From: VAXT01 sp963794605
GTDB taxonomy: Bacteria > Actinomycetota > Thermoleophilia > Gaiellales > Gaiellaceae
NCBI GenBank assembly: GCA_963794605.1
Contig: CAWCEN010000002.1
Span: 992,001-1,056,000 of the forward strand
Reading direction: 5' to 3'
DNA length: 64,000 bases
The position numbers were made by a program, and so were the translations under genes. Under the pieces are notes generated by a model. That model searched no databases and was not told where the DNA came from. It was given only the letters and a program-made list of their open reading frames with translations. Shown here in pieces: positions 37,852-45,543 of the stretch (its first letter is position 1; each line of letters begins with the position of its first letter).

Positions 37852-39708
37852 GTGTCCACGGTCGTGGTAGAGCAAGCACCCGCTTCTCCAGGGGCTACCG
37901 TCTCGACGATCCTTGCTCGACGCGGTGTCCTGATCGCAGTTGCGATCGGTGGGGTTCTCGTCGCGATCGGAGCGGGCCTGCTCCTCGCGACGAGCGACCA
38001 TCTCGTCGACCCGGTCGCATTCGGCGTGGTGATCGCCGTGATGATCGTGGGATGGTTCAGCGCGGCGCTCTACTGGCTGGTTCGACGCCCCGGCAATCGA
38101 CTTGGTCTCTTCCTTCTCGCGGTCGCGGTCTTGCACGGTCGTGATGTCGCTTCAGGGAGCGACGCAGCCGCAGCTCCACAGCATCGGTGTGCTGGCCGAT
38201 GGGCTGCTTGTTCTTCTCTGGTTTTCCGCCGTTTTCGCGTTCCCGGAGGCTCGAATCGAGAGTCGCGTCGCGTGGGTGCTGCTCGGCGCGATTGGGCTCG
38301 AACGACTGGAGTCGTACGTCCCTTCGCTCCTTTTCTCGCCGGTCGTCCAGGGCAATTTTCCGCAGGCCGGCTGCAACGCTGCGTGTCCCGCGAACGGGTT
38401 CATGATCGCCGATCGGCCGACGATCGCCGACGGTCTTTTCAGCAGCAACATCACGACCCACTACCTGTTCGCGGTCCGCTCCGCAATCTTCCTCTACCTG
38501 ATCTACCGGCTAGCGACGGCGACGCGGCCGCGGAGGCGGGCACTTCTGCCTGTCTACGTCCCGGTTCTGTTGACCATCGCTCTGCTCGTGGTCTTTTACG
38601 CAGCCCGTGTCGAGCTCGTGCACCTGGATGCGGGCGCGCTCTCGAACCTGAGCTTGCTGGCCACCATCGGTATCGGCGCAGCGCCATACGGATTTCTGCT
38701 TTCGATCGTGGTGAGCACGTTCTTCGCCGCGACGGCGTTGAAAACGATCGTTTCCCGCCTGGTAGACAGCCCGAGCGCCTCTGAGCTGCGTACGACGCTG
38801 GCCGATGCACTCGATGATCCGTCGCTCGAGCTCGGGTTCCGTCTCGAGCAGGCTGACGGCTTTGTCGACTCGAGCGGAGAGCCTCTTCCATCCACGCCTT
38901 CGGCCGGCCAGTCGTCGAGCCCGGTCACGCGGAACGGCGAAACCGTGGCCGTGATCATGCACGACACGGCTTTGGACACCGACCCGGAGCTCCTCGAGGC
39001 TGCGGGTCAGGCGCTGCTGCTGGCCATCGAGAACGGTCGTTTGACGGCCGAGCTCCAGTCGACGAACGCCGAGCTCCGCGCGACGCGTGCACGCATCGTG
39101 GCCACCGGCGACGCCGAGCGCCGAAGGATCGAGCGCGACCTCCATGACGGTGCGCAGCAACATTTGGTCGCGCTCAGCATCAGAGTCGGCCAGGCCCGCG
39201 AGTTCGCGGATCCGGAAGCCGCGCAGCGACTCGACGACGTCGGCACGGAGCTCGAGGAGATTCTCGAGGAGCTCCGCGACCTCGCCCATGGCCTCTACCC
39301 GCCTGTGCTTCGCGAGTTCGGGCTCCGGGAGGCTCTCGCCAGCGTCGTGCGGCGTTCGGCTCCACCGGCAAGGCTCGAGGCACCCGCGATCGGCCGCTAC
39401 TCCGAAGACGTCGAGGCCGCCGTCTACTTCTGCTGCGTGGAAAGTCTCCAGAACGCCGCCAAGCACGCCGGTTCGGGTACGACGCACGGTCATACGGCTC
39501 TGGGAGCGCGACGGCCGGCTCGAGTTCGAGGTCGTCGACGACGGCGTTGGCTTCGATCTCGAGTCGGCCTGGGGGTCAGGCAGCGGCTACACGAACATGA
39601 CCGACCGCATGGCCGGTGTCGGAGGCACGCTCTCCGTCGATTCCGCGCCTGGGCGGGGCACGAGGGTCGGAGGAAGCGTCCCGGTCGCGACCTCAGTTCG
39701 GAGCCTAG
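37852..39708 (+). CDS. membrane sensor histidine kinase (HisKA_3), frameshifted
   Basis: About 618 residues across two +1 shifts (near 38130 and 39480). Two N-terminal helices, further helices around 38.2-38.8 kb, a GAF-like or linker region, then the dimerisation/phosphotransfer helix RRRIERDLHDGAQQHLVALS with the phosphoacceptor His and a HATPase domain ending EVVDDGVGFDLES and GGTLSVDSAPGRGT. The class pairs with NarL-type regulators, here the divergent one at 36992. The exact stop is uncertain; a TAG at 39706-39708 is reached only after one more shift. The end meets the convergent CYTH gene. Confidence 0.8.
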
Positions 39709-40482
39709 TCGCCGTCTGCCTGCAGTCGTTCGGAAAAGTACTCGAGCGCCTTCTTCGTCTTGGTCTGCTGCTCGCCGGTGAGGTCGACGCCATTCTGCGT
39801 CAGGAACGCTCTCGTTTCGACGGCGACCTGGAACGCCTCCGAAGGCGCGCATTTCGTCGACAGCTCGAGGATCATCGAGTTGTCCGGGTAGAGCCAGAGC
39901 TCGGAAACGAGTTTGCGGTCGTATCCCTCGGGCGTGAACTTCAACTTGAGCACGGAGAGCGGGCCGAGGATCGCGAGATCGTCCAGCTCGAGCCCCTCGG
40001 GTGCGTGCGCCGCGTACAGCGCCCGCTGCTCCTTGGAGTAGAGCTTGCGGACCGGCCGCTTCCCGAACACCGCATCCCTGACGTCGGCTGTCTTCAGCGC
40101 GCGCTTCATCGATCCCGAGCAGACGAACCCGCCGGGCATCGCATCGACCTCGACGCCGAAGTTCGGCGAGCGCCGCAGCTCGGCCGGATAGGTCCTTCGG
40201 GACAACCGGGCGCAGCTTGACGACCGTATCGTCGCCCTTCCCCTGGACGCGGCGGGCACGGACGACGACGCCGCTCTTGTTGAGCGTGAGCTCAGGCGTG
40301 TCGAAGAAGTAGACCTGCCGAATCTGAGCGTCGAGAGGATCAACGCCGAGCGCCGCCGCTCCGCGGCTCCGGTCGGACACCGGCACCGTCAGCTTGAGCT
40401 CGACGCTGTCGGCGCCCTTCGTCAAAGCGATCAGCTCGGCGAGGTCCTGATCGGAGAGCGCGGGGGTTTTCTTTGTGGCCAT
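39705..40482 (-). CDS. CYTH-domain triphosphate-tunnel protein (copy 2), frameshifted
   Basis: About 258 residues, clearly paralogous to 12494-13271: ADSVELKLTVP, VYFFDTPELTLNKSGVVVRA, GKGDDTVVKLRPVVPKDL, DAMPGGFVCSGSMKRALKTA and GEQQTKTKKALEYFSERLQ. CYTH proteins hydrolyse or bind triphosphates or polyphosphate. At about 40190 the frame moves by one (after KDL, continuing PAELRRSPNFGVEVD), consistent with an inserted base. ATG at 40482 is preceded by GAGGAGGATC. No palindromic element is seen upstream. It converges on the sensor kinase gene. Confidence 0.82.
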
Positions 40483-40685
40483 GGTGATCCTCCTCGGTCA
40501 GTGCCCCAGGGGTAGCCATCGTCGCAGTCCGCGCGGCGGGAGGGCAAGCGCGCGAGACCGATGGATCCCGCGCTCGAGTCGCCGTGCTACCCGGCGCCGA
40601 AAGCGCGGCTTTCGCAGGTGCGAGACGACCGCCTCGACCGCGCTACGCCGATTGACGTAAGCCTTCATGACTACCCCCTGACCTG

Positions 40686-41157
40686 CTAGCCGGTCAGCTC
40701 CTCGGGCGACTCAATCGACCGTGTCAATGCCCAGATCACCCACACGTCCAGCGCGATGATCAGGATCGCCCAGAACGGATAAAACGGGATGAAGAAGAAG
40801 TTCGCGATCGCGCTCAGCGTCGCAAGAGTCACGCCGACGACGCGCGCCCACGTCTTCGCAGCGAAGAGCGCGTAGCCCGCGAGCCCGAGGACCAGCCCCA
40901 GGATGCAGGTGGATCCAGCCCCACGCCGTGGTGTCGATCTCGAAGGTGTAGTTCTTCGACACGACAAAGAACTCGTCGTCGAAGATCGCGGCCAGTCCGA
41001 CGACGGCCTGAAAGCAGCCGACCAGGATCAGGATGACGCCGGCGAAGACATAGCCCGCGGCGGCGGATCCACTTACTGTCGTGGATTGCGTCGACTCGTA
41101 GCCCGCGACGCCGGATCCACTTGGTGCCGTGGATTGCATCGACTCGTTGTCGGTCAT
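40686..41157 (-). CDS. DUF7144-like four-helix membrane protein, frameshifted
   Basis: About 156 residues. Soluble N-terminus of 35 residues rich in Ser/Thr/Gly with an imperfect repeat (STAPSGSGVAGYESTQST), then helices GYVFAGVILILVGCFQAVVG, LGLVLGLAGYALFAAKTWAR, VVGVTLATLSAIANFFFIPF and PFWAILIIALDVWVIWALTR. This matches the DUF7144 family of actinobacterial membrane proteins. A +1 shift near 40905 falls within WGWIHL. ATG at 41157 has GAAGGAG upstream. The composite palindrome element is 93 bases upstream of the start. Confidence 0.78.
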
Positions 41158-41231
41158 CTCGTCTCCTTCTCTCGTGCGTTGGACAGCGTCGTCCCTTCCT
41201 TCGCCATTGTCCAACCGATCTGTGTCTGCGA

Positions 41232-41263
41232 CCTCACCCGCCGATCGCGTTCACCCAGGTGAA
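41232..41263 (-). promoter_or_regulatory. composite palindrome element, upstream of DUF7144 gene
   Basis: Imperfect palindrome TTCACCCAGGTGAA at 41250-41263, one base from the consensus, followed in the minus direction after nine bases by CGGGTGAGG (41232-41240). The ATG of the DUF7144 gene lies 93 bases from the palindrome, as for the 36834 gene. The flank toward the plus-strand regulator at 41440 has no matching second box, so it appears to act only leftward. Confidence 0.65.
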
Positions 41264-41439
41264 AGTTCTTGGTGCGCCCACTGCATGCCGATCAGAAGCA
41301 CGTTGAGCGTTCGATCCCCGTGGTGCAGGCATCCCGGGTACAGGCACGACCCCAAGTTCCGTGCGCGCATCATTGCGGCCCGGGCCGTCGTGAGCGACGC
41401 TAGCGGCATGTAAAAGGACCCTGCCGGGCGGAGGGCAAT

Positions 41440-43797
41440 GTGACCATGATCCGGAGAGGAAGAGATCAGGGGGTCGCGGCGGTAGTGCCAGCATCCGACT
41501 GCTGGACCAGGGTTCGAGCCGTGACCGCAACATTGACTCGGGCGGACGGGCTCACAGGCACTCCCTCCGACGATGGGGTCATCTTCGAGGGGAAGTTCGA
41601 GCGGGTTTGCGCCCCGCGCGACGCTCTCCTCCGTCCGCGCTGCACGGACGTGCTGCGCGAGTCGGCGCCGCGACTCGTTCTGCTTGCGGCGCCCCCGGGG
41701 TTCGGAAAGACGACCCTCCTCGCGCAGTGGCGTGAGGTCGATGGGCGCGCCTTCGCCTGCGTATCGCTCGACTCGGCGGACAACGACCCGGGCACGTTCT
41801 GGAGCTACATCGTTCAGGCGATCCGGCACGCCGCGCCTGAAGCGGGCGCCGCCGCCCTGAGTGCGCTGGGCCGGCCGCGCGCCGATGATGTCGATGCGGT
41901 CGTCTCGGCGCTTCTCCATGACCTGGAAGCGATCGGCGAGAGACTCGTCCTCGTGCTCGACGACTACCAGGAGATCACGAATCGCATCTGTCATGACTCG
42001 CTCAACTTCTTCCTCGAACGGATGCCGAGCAACGTCACATTGGCCCTCTCGACGCGTTCGGATCCACCGCTCCCGATGGCGAGGCTGCGCGCCCTCGACG
42101 AGCTGCTCGAGCTTCGTGCCGTCGACCTCAGCTTCACCGAGGCCGAGTCAGCCGCCTTTCTCAACGAGATCTTGCACCTCGACCTTACGACCGAGACCCT
42201 GGCCGTGCTGCACGAGCGCACCGAAGGCTGGCCCGTCGGCGTTCACCTGGCGGCGATGTCGCTCTCACAAACGGCCGATCGCGCCGGCTTCGTCGCGCGC
42301 TTCGGCGGCGCCAGCCGTCACATCGTCGACTATCTGACCGAGGTCGTTCTCGATACGCTCGACGAGAAGCGACGCCAGTTCCTGCTCGAGACGTCGGTTC
42401 TCGACGCGATGTGCGGCCCTCTCTGCGACGCGGCCACCGAGAGGCACGGCTCCACCGAAGGGTTGGTCGAGCTCGAGCGTGCCAACCTCTTCCTGATACC
42501 GCTCGACGACTGCCGGGAGTGGTATCGCTACCACGAGTTGTTCGCGGACGTGCTCCGGAACCGACTGCTCCAGAGCGATCCCGAGCTGGCTCGCGCCGTG
42601 CACCGGCGGGCGTCCAAGTGGCTCGGCGGGGAGGGCCACCGCTACGAGGCCGTGCATCACGCCGTCGCCGCCGACGAGCTCGAGAGCGCGATCACGTTGG
42701 TGTTGGAAGACTGGCGCCCCTCGCTCGCGGAGGATGACGCCTCGGCGATCCTCCGCCAGCTCGAGGAACTTCCCTCGGCGAGCGTCGAGCAGGATGCGCG
42801 ACTCGCCGTCGTGAGGGCTTGGGCGCTGAGCGCGCTCAATCGCCGCGAAGAATCGCTCGCGGCGCTCGAGTCGGCGGAGTCGGCACGATTCGAACGGCCG
42901 ATGCCCTGCGGCCTCCCGTTCGAGGCTGCGACCGTCTTGACCCGTGCCTGTTTTCCTTGGGGCGACTCGGCCCGGATGCTGGGCGCCGCCGCACGGGCCT
43001 CCGAGTTGCTGGGCGACACGTTCACGATCGGAAGACCGGTCTCCCTCCTCGCGCTTGGCTGGGCACTGCGTGTTACGGGCGAGTGCGAGGCGGCACGCGC
43101 GCCGCTCGAGCAGGCTGCCTTCCTCGCCACACGATCGAACCAATGGCTCGTCGCCGGCGTCGCCAAGGCGATGCTCGCGCGAATCGCGCTGGCGACCGAC
43201 GACGACGACGTCGCCGTATCGACGGCTCGGCGTGCGCTGAGCACGCTCGAGGTTCACGGCCTCGCCGACGAGACCGTCGCGGGTATCGCGCACGTGGCCC
43301 TTGGCTCCGCCCTTGCTGGCAGAAGCGAACTCGAGGAGGCAGGGAATCTGCTCGATCGAGGCCTGGCGAACCTTCGGGCCCGTGGCCAGCCGTTGGACAT
43401 CGCGGATGCATTGCTCGTGGCGGCTCCGGTGCGGCGCGCTCTTGGAGAACCCGCTCTCGCGCGAGAGATGCTCGAGGAAGCGAGGAAGCTCATTGCGAAC
43501 TGCCCGGATCCAGGAGTTCTGGCCGCACGCCTTGAGGAAGTCGCGCGCACCTTGACGCCGGCCCACCGTCGAATCGAGGGTGACAGCGACCTGACGGAGC
43601 GCGAGCTCGAGGTTCTCCGCTACCTCGCCGAGGGCCTGTCGAAGCGAGAGGTCGGCAAAGAGCTCTTCCTTTCCTTCAACACGATTCACTCACACACGAA
43701 GTCGATCTACCAGAAGCTTCGGGTCTCGTCCCGGGACGAGGCGATCGCTCGTGCACGAGAGCTCGGAGCCTTGTCAGCCGCGCAGACGCCCGGCTAA
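41440..43797 (+). CDS. MalT-like large ATP-binding LuxR regulator (LAL), copy 2
   Basis: 785 residues, intact. Walker A in LLAAPPGFGKTTLLAQW near 85, acidic Walker B in LVLVLDDYQEI near 165, ERTEGWPVGVHLAAMSL (conserved STAND region) near 265, a TPR-like middle and a LuxR HTH at the end (LTERELEVLRYLAEGLSKRE, then NTIHSHTKSIYQKLRVSSRD). This is the STAND/MalT architecture: an ATP-dependent activator that oligomerises on binding an inducer. Start uncertain: GTG at 41440, ATG at 41446 or GTG at 41521. It lies inside the region rich in palindrome elements and is a second candidate controller of them. Confidence 0.88.
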   Translation: MTMIRRGRDQGVAAVVPASDCWTRVRAVTATLTRADGLTGTPSDDGVIFEGKFERVCAPRDALLRPRCTDVLRESAPRLVLLAAPPGFGKTTLLAQWREVDGRAFACVSLDSADNDPGTFWSYIVQAIRHAAPEAGAAALSALGRPRADDVDAVVSALLHDLEAIGERLVLVLDDYQEITNRICHDSLNFFLERMPSNVTLALSTRSDPPLPMARLRALDELLELRAVDLSFTEAESAAFLNEILHLDLTTETLAVLHERTEGWPVGVHLAAMSLSQTADRAGFVARFGGASRHIVDYLTEVVLDTLDEKRRQFLLETSVLDAMCGPLCDAATERHGSTEGLVELERANLFLIPLDDCREWYRYHELFADVLRNRLLQSDPELARAVHRRASKWLGGEGHRYEAVHHAVAADELESAITLVLEDWRPSLAEDDASAILRQLEELPSASVEQDARLAVVRAWALSALNRREESLAALESAESARFERPMPCGLPFEAATVLTRACFPWGDSARMLGAAARASELLGDTFTIGRPVSLLALGWALRVTGECEAARAPLEQAAFLATRSNQWLVAGVAKAMLARIALATDDDDVAVSTARRALSTLEVHGLADETVAGIAHVALGSALAGRSELEEAGNLLDRGLANLRARGQPLDIADALLVAAPVRRALGEPALAREMLEEARKLIANCPDPGVLAARLEEVARTLTPAHRRIEGDSDLTERELEVLRYLAEGLSKREVGKELFLSFNTIHSHTKSIYQKLRVSSRDEAIARARELGALSAAQTPG

Positions 43798-43806
43798 GGG
43801 TCGCGC

Positions 43807-44086
43807 CTAGATCCCGAGGATCTGCTCCTTCTTCGCCTGCGAACTCCTCGTCGTCGATGACTCCCTGCTCGTGCAGCTTTGCCAGCTCCTTGAGCTCCTC
43901 GACGTAGTCAGCCTCAGCCGGCGCCGGCGGCTCCTGCGCCTCGCGCGCCTCGGGCATCGGTTCCTGGGCCGCTCCGGCATCGGCCTCCGCGCCCTTCTTG
44001 CCGGCGTAGTAGGCAGCTCCGCCAATGGCGGCCGCGCCGACCACGCGCCTCCGCGCCACCCTGCGTCCTGGTCCCATCAATGGCAT
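43807..44086 (-). CDS. SHOCT-domain small protein, frameshifted near end
   Basis: About 92 residues. Basic N-terminus MPLMGPGRRVARRRVVG, a short hydrophobic Gly/Ala segment (GAAAIGGAAYYAGKK), a Pro/Glu/Ala linker and a C-terminal SHOCT motif: YVEELKELAKLHEQGVIDDE, then EFAAKKEQILGI after correcting an extra base near 43843. SHOCT motifs mediate oligomerisation. ATG at 44086 has GAGGAGG upstream. Last gene of the operon that starts at 45344. Confidence 0.78.
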
Positions 44087-44158
44087 TTCGAGTCCTCCTC
44101 TCGTCCAGCGTGAGTCCCTGGGGCCGGCGGCGTTTCGCCGGCCCCAGCTCAACTTGGT

Positions 44159-44233
44159 CTAGCGGCGCCGACGGGAAACGCGCCTAGCCGTGCGCCGGCC
44201 CGACCGTCGCGCGACTCTGCGGGTCCTGAGCAT
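44159..44233 (-). CDS. 24-residue Arg-rich micropeptide
   Basis: A short frame beginning MLRTRRVARRSGRRTARR and ending VSRRRR, 24 residues with 13 arginines, preceded by GGAGGT at a workable distance. It lies between the DUF1269-like gene (33 bases upstream) and the SHOCT gene (72 bases downstream) on the same strand. Net charge about +13 would suit binding of nucleic acid, polyphosphate or membrane. Coding status rests on the ribosome site and position only; the alternative is a leader or chance frame. Confidence 0.45.
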   Translation of the reverse strand: MLRTRRVARRSGRRTARRVSRRRR

Positions 44234-44265
44234 CTCCGTACCTCCGATCTTCTCTCGGCGAGGCG

Positions 44266-44820
44266 CTACGTGACACCTGCGGCCTCGGCCTTGGCCTCCA
44301 TCGCGCGGAACTCCTCGGCTTCGTTGGCCGACACCAGCCCGATCTCGATGAGGTCGAGCGGACTGATGAAGGCGTCGCCGATGCGGAAACCTCCGGCGCG
44401 CATGATCGCATCCCGAAGAGGAACCGCCCAGTGGTGCTCGATCAGCAGGAGCGCTGCTGCCGAGTCGTTGGGGATGTCCTCGAGCACGTCCCACGCGTCC
44501 TCGTCCGAGAACGCGTGCACACCCTGCTCGGCGGCCGCCTCGGCGCCCGCGAGAGCGCCCGCCTCCATGCCTTCCTCGCCCTCGATGCCAAGGCCGACGA
44601 GGGCGCCGACCGTGCTGCCGAGCTCGATCGCCTCCTCGTCGGTGAGGTTGCTCAGGTGCGCCACCTCGATTTCCCCGCTTTCGTCCTTGTGGACCGCGAG
44701 AGCGTCGATCACTCGTACCGTGTCGCTCTCCCTCAGCCGCTCCAGCTCGGCGATGACCTCCCCGTGGAAGTCAGGATGAGTAAAGCCCAACACAATGAGC
44801 TGAACGGGTCCGATAGCCAT
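44266..44820 (-). CDS. DUF1269/DUF6325-like protein
   Basis: 184 residues. Ferredoxin-like beginning GPVQLIVLGFTHPDFHGEVI, then RVIDALAVHKDESGEIEVAH (the paired strands of DUF1269/DUF6325 proteins), a Gly/Ala-rich central helix region (GSTVGALVGLGIEGEEGMEA), a second repeat with AALLLIEHHWAVPLRDAIMR, and a helical end. Probably soluble or membrane-associated. ATG at 44820 has AGAGGAG upstream. It resembles the DUF6325 protein at 54967-55425 and the N-terminal domain of the sulfatase at 45544. Function of the family unknown. Confidence 0.8.
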   Translation of the reverse strand: MAIGPVQLIVLGFTHPDFHGEVIAELERLRESDTVRVIDALAVHKDESGEIEVAHLSNLTDEEAIELGSTVGALVGLGIEGEEGMEAGALAGAEAAAEQGVHAFSDEDAWDVLEDIPNDSAAALLLIEHHWAVPLRDAIMRAGGFRIGDAFISPLDLIEIGLVSANEAEEFRAMEAKAEAAGVT

Positions 44821-44890
44821 CACATCTCCTCTCTGGTCGTTTGCTTCGCGGCGGCCCTTTGGGAGCGCGGGCATTCATGCTCCCAGCCGG

Positions 44891-45139
44891 TCATCGCTGC
44901 GATTGTTCGTCCGTCGGGTTCACGCTGACGATCTCGACGCCGAGCCTGGTCAGCCCGCTCAAGACTCCCTGGAGTTGGGACTGATCGACGAGGTCCCCGA
45001 CCAGTACTGACTCCTCGCCGACTGCCTCGACCGTCATTCCCTCCAGTGGTCCCACGAGTGGCTCGCCGAGTTCACCGCGAATCACAATCCGGTAGGAGAC
45101 GCGGTCTTTTCCGCTGCGGGCGGCGTAGCGCTTCGACAT
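44891..45139 (-). CDS. small conserved hypothetical protein
   Basis: 82 residues beginning MSKRYAARSGKDRVSYRIVI and continuing RGELGEPLVGPLEGMTVEAV, then LVGDLVDQSQLQGVLSGLTR and LGVEIVSVNP. The pattern is a small beta-alpha-beta protein widely found beside actinobacterial DUF1269-type genes. The frame is open upstream with GC-rich third positions (GIQFKNPSDPGGCRPIDTEP), so it may instead be the C-terminal part of a single frameshifted protein starting at 45344. Function unknown. Confidence 0.65.
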   Translation of the reverse strand: MSKRYAARSGKDRVSYRIVIRGELGEPLVGPLEGMTVEAVGEESVLVGDLVDQSQLQGVLSGLTRLGVEIVSVNPTDEQSQR

Positions 45140-45164
45140 CTCTCGCTGCACTCGTCCAGCGAAT

Positions 45165-45344
45165 TCAGGCTCGGTGTCGATCGGCCTGCATCCGCCGGGG
45201 TCGGAGGGGTTCTTGAACTGGATGCCCGTAAAGCGCTTTCTGCCGCGGCAGCGCCCCGGTGAGTCTGTAGAAGAACACGAGCCCAACCAGAACTCCCATC
45301 GCCGTGAGCCATGAATACATGGCCGTTACCAGGAACGATTCCAT
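45165..45344 (-). CDS. small single-helix membrane protein, possibly joined to the next gene
   Basis: 59 residues: MESFLVTAMYSWLTAMGVLV then GLVFFYRLTGALPRQ, one clear helix followed by a basic tail. AAGGAGG lies five bases before the ATG. If one base were inserted near 45240, as in many genes of this window, the protein would run on into the frame of 44891-45139 and give a single product of about 150 residues; third-codon-position GC favours that reading downstream of the helix. First gene after the composite palindrome element, which is 86 bases upstream. Confidence 0.6.
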   Translation of the reverse strand: MESFLVTAMYSWLTAMGVLVGLVFFYRLTGALPRQKALYGHPVQEPLRPRRMQADRHRA

Positions 45345-45411
45345 CGGCCCCTCCTTCGTCGGCCCGGCACGTCGTCTCGGTGAGGAGGTTCCTGCACTCG
45401 CGTAGGTCGCG

Positions 45412-45460
45412 CATCACCCGTGGCTCACGTTCACCCGGGTGAACTCGCGCGCGGGCGATG
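45412..45460. promoter_or_regulatory. bidirectional composite palindrome element
   Basis: Perfect palindrome TTCACCCGGGTGAA at 45430-45443, flanked on both sides by the second box. Leftward, after nine bases, CGGGTGATG (45412-45420) faces the operon starting at 45344. Rightward, after eight bases, CGGGCGATG (45452-45460) faces the sulfatase at 45544. Both start codons are 86-101 bases from the palindrome. This symmetry strongly suggests a shared divergent control site. Confidence 0.75.
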
Positions 45461-45543
45461 TTCGGCGACTGCGCCTTGCCATACTCGGTGAAGCACGCCA
45501 AGCGCGCGCCGCGATTGCACTCGGAATCGAAGGGAGAGCCGTG

